Source: Alphaproteobacteria bacterium
GTDB taxonomy: Bacteria > Pseudomonadota > Alphaproteobacteria > Rhizobiales > Xanthobacteraceae
Direction of reading: 5' to 3'
Length of the DNA stretch: 8,293 nucleotides
NCBI GenBank assembly: GCA_005884465.1
Contig: VAZH01000323.1
Location: 1-8,293 of the forward strand
The notes below the pieces were generated by a model that was not told where the DNA came from, did no database searches, and saw only the letters and a list, made by a program, of their open reading frames with translations. Shown here piece after piece: positions 1-6,411 of the stretch; position 1 is the stretch's first letter; every line of letters begins with the position of its first letter. Position numbers and translations under genes: made by a program.

Positions 1-220
1 CTTGCGCATCGGCATTGGCCTGTCCTGGCTCGCGATCGTGGCGGCGGAGATGCTGATCGGCGGGGTCGGCATCGGCTTCTTCATCTGGGATGCGTGGAAT
101 TCCTCGCATATCAGCGAAATCATTCTGGCGCTGTTCTACGTCGGGATCATCGGCTTCGTGCTCGACCGCATGATCGCGGGACTTGCGAAGATCGTGACCC
201 GCGGCACAGCTATGAATTGA
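1..220 (+). CDS. nrtB: Nitrate ABC transporter permease NrtB, C-terminal end only (5' truncated by window)
   Basis: This is the last 73 or so codons of an inner-membrane permease; the start lies left of the window, and the reading frame has codons beginning at base 2. The visible protein begins LRIGIGLSWLAIVAAEML, which matches the segment following the EAA coupling loop in NrtB/SsuC-type permeases. A glycine-rich stretch (GGVGIGFFIWDAWNSS) and a last hydrophobic helix (about IILALFYVGIIGFVLDRMI) follow; this GGVGIGFFIWDAWN pattern is typical of nitrate/nitrite/cyanate permeases. It ends with TGA at 218-220, only 11 bases before the ATPase gene, so the two are cotranscribed. NrtB forms the membrane channel that takes nitrate from the periplasmic binding protein NrtA, presumably encoded just upstream. 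The nitrate assignment rests on family pattern and on the nitrate reductase downstream; a related substrate such as cyanate or bicarbonate is less likely. Confidence 0.88.
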   Translation, partial: LRIGIGLSWLAIVAAEMLIGGVGIGFFIWDAWNSSHISEIILALFYVGIIGFVLDRMIAGLAKIVTRGTAMN

Positions 221-224
221 AGGA
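220..224 (+). promoter_or_regulatory. Ribosome binding site of nrtC
   Basis: AAGGA overlaps the last base of the nrtB stop codon and sits 7 bases before ATG 232. It decides for the start at 232 over an upstream in-frame ATG at 94, whose extension would lie wholly inside nrtB in another frame. Confidence 0.75.
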
Positions 225-231
225 ACATCTG

Positions 232-1026
232 ATGCAGCCCTATCTGAAACTCGACCACATCGACAAGACCTTCACCCGCGGCAATACCGCGACCGAGGTG
301 CTGAAGGACATCAACCTGACGATCGAGAAGGGTGAGTACGTCTCGATCATCGGACATTCTGGTTGCGGCAAGTCCACCCTGCTCAACATCGTCGCCGGTC
401 TCACCAACGCCACGATGGGCTGCGTGCTGCTGGAAAACCGCGAAGTTAATTCGCCGGGCCCGGATCGCGCGGTGGTGTTTCAGAACCACAGCCTGCTGCC
501 CTGGCTCACGGTCTATGAAAACGTGCGCCTTGGCGTCGACAAGGTTTTTGCATCGAGCAAAAGCCGTAGCGAGCGCGACGCGTGGACCATGCATAATCTC
601 AATCTGGTGCAGATGGCCCACGCCAGGGACAAGCGCCCCGCGGAAATCTCCGGCGGCATGAAGCAGCGCGTCGGCATCGCACGCGCGCTGGCGATGGAGC
701 CCAAGGTGCTGCTGCTGGACGAGCCATTCGGCGCGCTCGACGCGCTGACCCGCGCGCATCTGCAGGATTCGGTGATGGCGCTGCATCAGAAGCTCGGCAA
801 CACCATTCTGATGATCACGCACGACGTCGACGAGGCGGTGCTGTTGTCGGACCGCATCGTGATGATGACCAATGGACCGAGTGCGCGGATCGGCGAAGTC
901 CTTGACGTGCCGCTGGCGCGCCCGCGCAAGCGGCTCGAACTCTCGACCAACGCCGCGTACCTCAAATGCCGGCTGCGCGTGCTGGAATTCCTCTACGAGC
1001 GGCATCGTTTTGTCGAAGCCGCGTAG
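232..1026 (+). CDS. nrtC: Nitrate ABC transporter ATP-binding protein
   Basis: This 264-residue cytoplasmic ATPase would power nitrate uptake through NrtB. All nucleotide-binding motifs are in order: Walker A GHSGCGKST at residues 41-49, Q-loop Gln84 in VVFQNHSLLPW, signature SGGMKQR at 140-146, Walker B VLLLDE at 159-164, D-loop GALD at 167-170 and switch His197 in MITHD. GHSGCGKST and FQNHSLLPWLTV are characteristic of the nitrate/taurine ATPase branch. The length fits the short NrtD type; cyanobacterial NrtC is far longer because of a fused binding domain, which is absent here. In Bradyrhizobium the short ATPase is called NrtC, and that name is used here. The start at ATG 232 follows AAGGA and lies 11 bases after nrtB. 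The gene is followed by a 111-base gap with an inverted repeat before the haemoglobin gene. A sulfonate or cyanate ATPase is possible in principle but unlikely in this context. Confidence 0.9.
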   Translation: MQPYLKLDHIDKTFTRGNTATEVLKDINLTIEKGEYVSIIGHSGCGKSTLLNIVAGLTNATMGCVLLENREVNSPGPDRAVVFQNHSLLPWLTVYENVRLGVDKVFASSKSRSERDAWTMHNLNLVQMAHARDKRPAEISGGMKQRVGIARALAMEPKVLLLDEPFGALDALTRAHLQDSVMALHQKLGNTILMITHDVDEAVLLSDRIVMMTNGPSARIGEVLDVPLARPRKRLELSTNAAYLKCRLRVLEFLYERHRFVEAA

Positions 1027-1035
1027 CACTCTCGC

Positions 1036-1120
1036 CGTTACCGGGCTTGACCCGGCAATCGATCGAAAGTGCAAGACTCTTTTTAAGATGGATGCGCGGG
1101 TCAAGCCCGCGCATGACGAC
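1036..1120. repeat. Two-armed inverted repeat, Bradyrhizobium-type dispersed palindromic element
   Basis: Two small palindromes face each other. The left is CCGGG-cttga-CCCGG at 1041-1055; the right is GCGCGGG-tcaag-CCCGCGC at 1094-1112, a perfect 7-bp stem with a 5-base loop. The 13-base core CGGGCTTGACCCG (1042-1054) is the exact reverse complement of 1097-1109, so the arms can also pair with each other around a 42-base spacer. Translations across the element give the fragments RGLDPRIH and RVKPGNGE (- strand) or RVKPAHDD (+ strand), which I recognise as spurious peptides from a repeat scattered through Bradyrhizobiaceae genomes. It fills most of the nrtC-haemoglobin gap. No T-run directly follows either stem, so it does not look like a simple intrinsic terminator. 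The family assignment is from memory. Confidence 0.72.
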
Positions 1121-1127
1121 CGTAAAT

Positions 1128-1131
1128 GGAG
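1128..1131 (+). promoter_or_regulatory. Ribosome binding site that decides the haemoglobin start
   Basis: GGAG lies 6 bases before ATG 1138. It overlaps the alternative in-frame ATG at 1126, which has no comparable site in front of it, so 1138 is the better start. Confidence 0.7.
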
Positions 1132-1137
1132 CAAACC

Positions 1138-1563
1138 ATGACACCCGACCAAGTCAAACTCGTGCAGCAGAGCTTCGCCAAGCTCGCGCCGATCGCAGAC
1201 CAGGCGGCGGTCATGTTTTACGACCGTCTGTTCGAGGTCGCGCCGCATGTCAAAGCGATGTTTCCCGCCGATTTAACCGAGCAGCGCAGGAAATTGATGG
1301 CGACGCTTTCGGCCGTGGTGAACGGACTCGGCACCCTTGAATCCGTGCTTCCGGCCGCGAGCGCGCTGGCCAGGCGCCACGTCAGCTACGGCGCCAAAGC
1401 GGAGCACTATCCGGTCGTCGGCGGCGCTCTTCTGTGGACACTGGAAAAGGGACTTGCCGATGGCTGGACGACTGAAGTCGCGGACGCATGGACCGCGGCT
1501 TACGGGATGCTGTCAGGCTTCATGATTTCTGAAGCCTATGGCCACCCTCTGGCCGCGGAGTAA
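1138..1563 (+). CDS. bjgb: Single-domain bacterial haemoglobin (Bjgb-like)
   Basis: This 141-residue protein is a classical 3-over-3 globin of the flavohaemoglobin/Vitreoscilla family without the reductase domain. Aligned by eye with E. coli Hmp, it keeps the key residues: Tyr28 (B10) in FYDRLF, Phe42 (CD1), Gln49 (E7), proximal haem ligand His81 (F8) in ARRHVSYG, Tyr91 (G5) in EHYPVVGGALL and Glu132 (H23). Such globins bind oxygen and convert nitric oxide to nitrate when a partner flavoprotein re-reduces the haem. The next gene, 9 bases on, encodes an FAD/NAD(P)H oxidoreductase that could be that partner. In B. diazoefficiens the equivalent globin sits in the nitrate-assimilation operon and protects against NO made during nitrate reduction. 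Starting at ATG 1126 instead would add four residues (MEQT). The stop TAA overlaps the ribosome binding site of the next gene, suggesting translational coupling. Confidence 0.92.
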   Translation: MTPDQVKLVQQSFAKLAPIADQAAVMFYDRLFEVAPHVKAMFPADLTEQRRKLMATLSAVVNGLGTLESVLPAASALARRHVSYGAKAEHYPVVGGALLWTLEKGLADGWTTEVADAWTAAYGMLSGFMISEAYGHPLAAE

Positions 1564-1566
1564 GGA
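1562..1566 (+). promoter_or_regulatory. Ribosome binding site of the FAD oxidoreductase gene (GTG start)
   Basis: AAGGA overlaps the haemoglobin stop codon and stands 6 bases before GTG 1573, supporting that non-ATG start. The predicted N-terminus SEPLVIVGNG then places the FAD-binding fold right at the beginning, as the family requires. Confidence 0.7.
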
Positions 1567-1572
1567 CACGCC

Positions 1573-2790
1573 GTGAGCGAACCGCTGGTTATCGTCGGCA
1601 ACGGAATGGCCGCGGCGCGCCTGGTCGACGAACTGACGAAGGTCGCGCTGGGGCGTTACGCCATCGCCGTCATCGGCGAAGAGCGGCGGCTTGCCTATAA
1701 TCGCGTGCTGCTGTCGTCGGTGCTGGCGGGTGAAACCGCGTCGCACGACATCGAGCTCAAGCCCGCCGCGTGGTGGCGCGACCGCGGCGTCACCGTTAAA
1801 TATGGCTGCCTCGCCACCGCGATCGATGTCGGCCGCCGCGAACTCAAGCTCGCAAATGAAGAGAGCATCGCGTTTTCGAAGCTCGTGCTAGCCACCGGCT
1901 CAATGCCGCTGCGGCTCAGCGTGCCCGGCGCCGATCTCGCCGGCGTGCACACCTTTCGCGACAGCCGGGACGTCGACCTGCTGCTGACCCTCGCCGCCCA
2001 GAGGAAGCGCGTCGTCGTGGTCGGCGGCGGATTGCTGGGGCTGGAGGCGGCTTACGGTCTCGCCAAAGCCGGCGCAGCGGTGACGCTGGTCCATCTGATG
2101 GACCGCCTGATGGAGCGCCAGCTCGATGCGCCAGCCGCGGAACTGCTGAAAGCCCTGGTCGAGCTTAAGGGCATCAGGATTCTGCTGAATGCCAATACCG
2201 CGCGGCTCCATGGTGAGACGCGCGTCAACGGCGTCGAATTGACGGACGGACGCCGGATCGATGCCGACGCGGTGATTTTCGCGGCGGGCATCCGGTCGAA
2301 TGTTACATTGGCGAAAGAGGCCGGCATTCCCGTCAATCGCGGCATCGTCGTCGACGATACCTTGCAGACCGGCGCACCGGATATCTTCGCGCTCGGCGAA
2401 TGCGCCGAACATCGCGGTATTTGTTACGGCCTGGTCGAGCCGGCTTACGAGCAGGCGCGGGTATTGGCGCGGCATCTGGCGGGCGGCGCCGCCAGCTACA
2501 ACGGCAGCATCGTTGCGACCAATCTGAAGGTCTCCGGCGTCAGCGTGTTTTCCGCGGGCGACTTCACGGGCTCGGACGGAAGCGAAACAATCGTGCTCAA
2601 TGATGCAAGGCACGGCACCTACAAGAAGCTCGTCATTTCAGATGGCCGGCTCACCGGCGCGGTGCTGGTCGGCGATGTCGGGGACGCGCTCTGGTATCTC
2701 GAATTGATCCGCAATTGGCAGCCGATCGCAAGAATTCGCAACCGAATGATGTTCGGCCGCTCGCTTGCGCTTCTGTCAGAGGCGGCGTGA
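1573..2790 (+). CDS. flp: FAD-dependent NAD(P)H oxidoreductase, NirB N-terminal-like (Flp-like)
   Basis: This 405-residue cytoplasmic flavoprotein has the two-dinucleotide fold of pyridine-nucleotide disulfide oxidoreductases. The FAD motif is LVIVGNGMAAARLVDEL (Gly9, Gly11). The NAD(P) motif is RVVVVGGGLLGLEAA (Gly151-153, Gly156). The second FAD contact is FALGECAEH (Glu276 region). The C-terminal part (about 315-400, with LKVSGVSVFSAGDF and LNDARHGTYKKLV) resembles the small domain following the reductase fold in NirB/NasB. It stops where NirB would continue into BFD and sirohaem domains, so it is an electron-transfer module and not a nitrite reductase. Lying between a haemoglobin and nitrate reductase, it probably passes NAD(P)H electrons to NasC, to the globin, or to both, as proposed for Flp of Bradyrhizobium. 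It starts with GTG and ends 4 bases before nasC. A rubredoxin or ferredoxin reductase is the alternative by fold alone. Confidence 0.87.
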   Translation: MSEPLVIVGNGMAAARLVDELTKVALGRYAIAVIGEERRLAYNRVLLSSVLAGETASHDIELKPAAWWRDRGVTVKYGCLATAIDVGRRELKLANEESIAFSKLVLATGSMPLRLSVPGADLAGVHTFRDSRDVDLLLTLAAQRKRVVVVGGGLLGLEAAYGLAKAGAAVTLVHLMDRLMERQLDAPAAELLKALVELKGIRILLNANTARLHGETRVNGVELTDGRRIDADAVIFAAGIRSNVTLAKEAGIPVNRGIVVDDTLQTGAPDIFALGECAEHRGICYGLVEPAYEQARVLARHLAGGAASYNGSIVATNLKVSGVSVFSAGDFTGSDGSETIVLNDARHGTYKKLVISDGRLTGAVLVGDVGDALWYLELIRNWQPIARIRNRMMFGRSLALLSEAA

Positions 2791-2794
2791 TCCG

Positions 2795-5512
2795 ATGACG
2801 GCCGTCGATCCCACTCTTCGCGCCACGCGACCGACCTGTCCCTATTGCGGCGTCGGTTGCGGCGTGTTGGCGACACCGGACAATAGCGGCGGCGCGGCGA
2901 TATCCGGCGATCCCGGGCATCCCGCCAATTTCGGACGGTTGTGCTCGAAGGGCTCGGCGCTCGGCGAGACCCTCAGCCTCGAGGACCGGTTGCTTTATCC
3001 GATGATCCGCTGCAGCAAGGGCACCATGGAGCGGGTGGCCTGGAGCGACGCGCTCGACCATGTCGCGCATCGCTTCGCGCATATCATTGCCCGCGACGGA
3101 CCTGGCGCCGTGGCGTTTTATCTCTCCGGACAACTGCTAACCGAGGATTATTACGTTGCCAACAAGCTGATGAAGGGCTTCATCGGCAGCGCCAATGTCG
3201 ATACCAATTCGCGCCTCTGCATGGCGTCGTCGGTTGCCGGCCATCGCCGCGCATTCGGCGCCGATACCGTGCCCGGTTGCTATGAGGATCTCGACGAGGC
3301 CGATCTGTTGGTACTGGTCGGCTCCAACGCGGCCTGGTGCCACCCTGTTCTGTTTCAGCGCATGCTCGCCAACAAGCTTGAGCGCGGCGCGCGCATCGTG
3401 GTGATCGATCCGCGCCGGACCGATACCGTCGGCGATGCCGACCTGTTCTTGGGCTTGAAGCCCGGCACCGACACCGCGCTGTTCTCTGGGCTGTTGGTGC
3501 AGCTTGCCGACACCGGCGCGCTCGATCAGGACTACATCGAACGACACACCAGCGGTTTCCAACCCGCGCTGGCGCGGGCGCGCAGCATCGCCGGCAGCGT
3601 TGCCGCGACCGCATTGGCCACGGGTCTCTCCGAGGTGGATGTTGCCGACTTCTTCCAGATGTTCAGAAATACCCCGCGCGTGGTCACGATGTACTCGCAA
3701 GGCGTCAACCAGTCGGCGCAGGGGACCGACAAGGTCAATGCCATCATCAATTGCCACCTCGCAACGGGGCGGATCGGCAAACCAGGTGCGTCGCCATTTT
3801 CGCTGACCGGGCAGCCTAATGCGATGGGGGGGCGCGAGGTCGGCGGGCTCGCCAATCAGCTCGCCGCGCACATGGCCTTCACCCCGCCGGAGATTGACCG
3901 CGTGCGCCGGTTCTGGAAGGCGCCGCACATCGTCACCCATGAGGGGTTGAAGGCGGTCCAGTTGTTCGAGGCGATCGGACGCGGTGAGATCAAGGCATTG
4001 TGGGTGATGGGCACCAACCCGGCGGTATCGTTGCCGGACGCCGACGCCGCCCGCGCCGCGCTGAAAAAGCTCGAGCTGTTCGTCATCTCGGAAAACGTCC
4101 GATCCAACGATACTGTCAACACTGACGCGCATGTGCTGCTGCCGGCGCAGGCGTGGGGCGAGAAATCCGGTACCGTGACTAATTCGGAACGGCGCATCTC
4201 GCGACAGCGGGCGTTTCTGACGCCGGCCGGAGAGGCCAAACCGGATTGGTGGATCGTCGGCGAGGTCGCGAAACGATTGGGCTTCGGTGCGGCATTCGAT
4301 TTCAAATCAGCGGCGGATGTGTTTCGCGAACACGCCGCCCTGTCGGCGTTCGAGAACAATGGCGGACGCGATTTCGATATCGGCGCGTTGCAGTCGCTAT
4401 CGGATGAGGCGTTCGATGACTTGGCACCGGTGCTGTGGCCAATACGCCTCGGCGATATCCAGCCGCAGCAGCGCTTTTTCGCCGACGGTGGATTTTTTAC
4501 AAACGACCACAAGGCACGCTTCATCGCGCCGGAAATTCCCGCGTTGCGAACCGAGACCACTGCCGCACGGCCGCTGCGGCTCAACACCGGCCGCATCAGG
4601 GATCAATGGCACACCATGACCCGCAGCGGCATCAGCCCGCGGCTGGGCCAGCATCTGCCGGAGCCGTTCGTCGAAGTTCATCCCGACGACGCGACAAGCT
4701 CCGGTGTGGCCGATGGCGATTTCGCGCGCGTCATCACCGACTACGGACAATGCACGCTTAGGGTCGCCGTCGGCGAGCGGCAGCAGCGTGGCATGCTGTT
4801 CGCGCCGATTCACTGGAGCGAGGAGACCGCGGCAACCGCGCGCGTCGGCGCGCTGGTGGCCCCGTTCACCGATCCGTTTTCCGGGCAGCCCGAGAACAAG
4901 GCGACGCCGGCGTCGATCGTGCCATACGAATATGTCTTCCGCGGCTTCGCCCTGTCGCGGGCGAGGCTCGAATTGCCGCCGCACGTCTGGTGGGCGCGCG
5001 TGACTGTGGCCGGCGGCTACGGCTATCTGTTCGCGGACAACGCTGATCTGGCTCGATGGCAATCATGGTTGCGCTCGATCGCCGGCAGCGATCTCGCCGA
5101 ATACAAGGATTTTGGCGGCGGCGTCTATCGCGCGGCATCGTTTGCCGAAGATCGCATCGCGACGTGCCTGTTCATCGGGCCTGCCCGGGATGCGGGCGAC
5201 TGGAATGTGGTGAAGAGTCTGTTTGCTCTCGATGCGCTCAGCGAGGATCAGCGCCGGATGCTGCTCTCCGGCAAATCCATCGATGGGCTCGAAAACTGTG
5301 GCCCGATCGTCTGTGCCTGTTTCGGCGTCGGCCGTTCCACCATCTGCGACGCCATCGCGGCGGGAGCACGTACAGCCAGCGAGATCGGGGTGCAGCTGAA
5401 AGCCGGCACCAATTGCGGCTCGTGCATTCCAGAGATGAAGCGCCTGATCGCGCAAACGGACTCGGCGCCGCCGGCGCATGAGCAACACAAGCTGGCTGCG
5501 ACCGCGAGTTAG
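2795..5512 (+). CDS. nasC: Assimilatory nitrate reductase catalytic subunit with C-terminal BFD-like iron-sulfur domain
   Basis: This 905-residue molybdoenzyme reduces nitrate to nitrite in the cytoplasm. No twin-arginine signal is present. The N-terminal [4Fe-4S] site is CPYCGVGC plus a later Cys (Cys15, 18, 22 and 50, the last in GRLCSKG). The molybdenum ligand is Cys142 in NSRLCMASS. Further molybdopterin-binding signatures are MGTNPAVSLPDAD, the TDAHVLLPAQAWGEKSGTVT stretch and, in the C-terminal guanine-dinucleotide-binding domain, NTGRIRDQWHTMTRSG (from about residue 598). A spacer of about 140 residues leads to a BFD-like [2Fe-2S] domain with Cys840-x-Cys842 and Cys874-x-x-Cys877 (IVCACFGVG, GTNCGSCIPEMKRLI). 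Overall it is the long NasA form, not the shorter ferredoxin-dependent cyanobacterial NarB. The BFD domain is the likely entry point for electrons from the flavoprotein encoded 4 bases upstream. ATG 2795 is the chosen start; the purine-rich AGAGG at 2778-2782 is distant, so coupling with flp is likely. The equivalent Bradyrhizobium gene is called nasC. Confidence 0.95.
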   Translation: MTAVDPTLRATRPTCPYCGVGCGVLATPDNSGGAAISGDPGHPANFGRLCSKGSALGETLSLEDRLLYPMIRCSKGTMERVAWSDALDHVAHRFAHIIARDGPGAVAFYLSGQLLTEDYYVANKLMKGFIGSANVDTNSRLCMASSVAGHRRAFGADTVPGCYEDLDEADLLVLVGSNAAWCHPVLFQRMLANKLERGARIVVIDPRRTDTVGDADLFLGLKPGTDTALFSGLLVQLADTGALDQDYIERHTSGFQPALARARSIAGSVAATALATGLSEVDVADFFQMFRNTPRVVTMYSQGVNQSAQGTDKVNAIINCHLATGRIGKPGASPFSLTGQPNAMGGREVGGLANQLAAHMAFTPPEIDRVRRFWKAPHIVTHEGLKAVQLFEAIGRGEIKALWVMGTNPAVSLPDADAARAALKKLELFVISENVRSNDTVNTDAHVLLPAQAWGEKSGTVTNSERRISRQRAFLTPAGEAKPDWWIVGEVAKRLGFGAAFDFKSAADVFREHAALSAFENNGGRDFDIGALQSLSDEAFDDLAPVLWPIRLGDIQPQQRFFADGGFFTNDHKARFIAPEIPALRTETTAARPLRLNTGRIRDQWHTMTRSGISPRLGQHLPEPFVEVHPDDATSSGVADGDFARVITDYGQCTLRVAVGERQQRGMLFAPIHWSEETAATARVGALVAPFTDPFSGQPENKATPASIVPYEYVFRGFALSRARLELPPHVWWARVTVAGGYGYLFADNADLARWQSWLRSIAGSDLAEYKDFGGGVYRAASFAEDRIATCLFIGPARDAGDWNVVKSLFALDALSEDQRRMLLSGKSIDGLENCGPIVCACFGVGRSTICDAIAAGARTASEIGVQLKAGTNCGSCIPEMKRLIAQTDSAPPAHEQHKLAATAS

Positions 5513-5516
5513 CTTC

Positions 5517-5575
5517 GTTGCCCGGAAGGAGCCAACGGGGCGCTTTGCGCCGACCCGTTGGCTCATCCGGGCTAC
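5517..5575. repeat. Long imperfect palindrome between convergent operons (REP-like, possible terminator)
   Basis: A strong stem is visible: GCCCGG (5520-5525) pairs with CCGGGC (5567-5572), a small internal loop follows, GAGCCAACGGG (5529-5539) pairs perfectly with CCCGTTGGCTC (5554-5564), and GCGC (5540-5543) pairs with GCGC (5547-5550) around a TTT tip. The outermost GT/AC bases also pair. It occupies nearly all of the 71-base gap between nasC and the end of the malG-like gene on the other strand. No T-run follows the stem in either direction, so a classical rho-independent terminator is not shown, although the stem could stop transcription or protect 3' ends for both converging units. The sequence resembles the GTAGCCCGGATGAGC... 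repeat I associate with Bradyrhizobiaceae; copy number cannot be checked here. Confidence 0.7.
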
Positions 5576-5583
5576 AGAAAAAT

Positions 5584-6411
5584 CTAGCCGCCCTTGACCG
5601 CGCCAGCCGTCAAGCCTGCCACGATCTGGCGCTGCGCGAACACCGTCAACAGTAGCACCGGCAAGGTGACGATCAGCGCCGCCGCCGCGAGCGGGCCCCA
5701 GCTCAGCTGGTCAAATGAAATCATGTTGTAGACGGCGACGGGCAGGGTGCGCGTCTCGCGCCCGGCCAGCACGATGCCAAAGACAAAGTTGTTCCAGGAG
5801 AAGATCACCGCAAGGATGAACGCGACCGCGATCCCCGGCCGCGCGATCGGCAGCGCGACGTAACGGAACACCTGCCAACGGGTGGCGCCGTCGATCAGCG
5901 CCGACTCTTCGAGCTCCATCGGCGTCGTTTCGAAATAACCGATCATGATCCAGATCACGATCGGCACCGTCACCACCAGGTGGATGATGATCTGCGGCCA
6001 GAGCGTGCCGAGCAGGCCGAGCCACTGGAACAGGAGAAACAGCGGAATGAGATAGGAGAGCCCGGGCGTGATGCGCGCGATCAGGATCACCACCGCCGCC
6101 TTGTGGGCGCGCATGCGGGCGAGGCCATACCCCGCCGGCACGCCGACCAGAAGCGCGAACGCGGTCGCAGCGCCAGTGACGATCAGGCTGTTGGTGAAAT
6201 AGGTCGAGAACCGCTTGGAGTCGATGACGGCGGCATAGTTGCCCCAGTTGAAATGCTCGGGGATGAAGACCGGCGGATACGACGCGTTGTCGACCTCAAA
6301 CTTGACGGATAACGACAGCATCCAGAGGAAGAACAGCACCGCCGGCGACACGATTACAATCAGCGCGAAGGCGAGCCCGATCCGGCCAAGCAATTGCCGT
6401 AGCGGGCTCAT
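5584..6411 (-). CDS. Carbohydrate ABC transporter permease, MalG family
   Basis: This 275-residue inner-membrane protein is one half of the channel of a sugar-type (CUT1) ABC importer. Hydrophobic segments fit six helices, at about residues 11-33, 73-97, 105-130, 138-160, 190-215 and 240-262. The cytoplasmic EAA loop that docks on the ATPase is at about 166-188 (EESALIDGATRWQVFRYVALP). The C-terminus QRQIVAGLTAGAVKG is the classic MalG-type ending. The ATG at 6411-6409 overlaps the stop of the upstream permease as ATGA, and a good GGAGG site precedes it. It is the last gene of the operon, followed by the palindrome at 5517-5575. The substrate cannot be read from the sequence; sugars, polyols or glycerol-3-phosphate are all possible for this family. 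No ATPase gene is visible in the window, so it lies beyond the right edge or elsewhere. Confidence 0.93.
   Translation of the reverse strand: MSPLRQLLGRIGLAFALIVIVSPAVLFFLWMLSLSVKFEVDNASYPPVFIPEHFNWGNYAAVIDSKRFSTYFTNSLIVTGAATAFALLVGVPAGYGLARMRAHKAAVVILIARITPGLSYLIPLFLLFQWLGLLGTLWPQIIIHLVVTVPIVIWIMIGYFETTPMELEESALIDGATRWQVFRYVALPIARPGIAVAFILAVIFSWNNFVFGIVLAGRETRTLPVAVYNMISFDQLSWGPLAAAALIVTLPVLLLTVFAQRQIVAGLTAGAVKGG

Noticed and set aside
94..231. Upstream start for nrtC at ATG 94
   Set aside because: The added 46 residues lie inside nrtB in another frame, are not ABC-like, and a good ribosome site precedes ATG 232.
1041..1112. Possible ANTAR/NasT antitermination leader (two successive hairpins before nitrate-assimilation genes)
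   Set aside because: NasT-type targets have two hairpins with hexanucleotide loops and a following terminator. Here the loops are 5 bases, there is no adjacent T-run, and the sequence matches a dispersed repeat.
962..1144. Minus-strand small open frame reading MRGLDPRIHLKKSLALS-like sequence
   Set aside because: I recognise this as a typical spurious peptide translated from a dispersed Bradyrhizobiaceae repeat; it coincides with the inverted repeat at 1036-1120.
136..1248. Long minus-strand open frame (370 codons) opposite nrtC and the start of the haemoglobin gene
   Set aside because: It is antisense to two well-supported genes with full motifs, is rich in Arg/His/Gln as expected for shadows of GC-rich genes, and crosses the inverted repeat. 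It shows no recognisable domain.
1900..2613. Long minus-strand open frame opposite the FAD oxidoreductase
   Set aside because: It is a shadow of a gene with clear dinucleotide-binding motifs, with no domain or ribosome site of its own.
1573..2790. Assimilatory nitrite reductase large subunit (NirB/NasB)
   Set aside because: Only the FAD/NAD(P)H half is present; the protein ends at 405 residues without the sirohaem and [4Fe-4S] region, and no continuation lies downstream.
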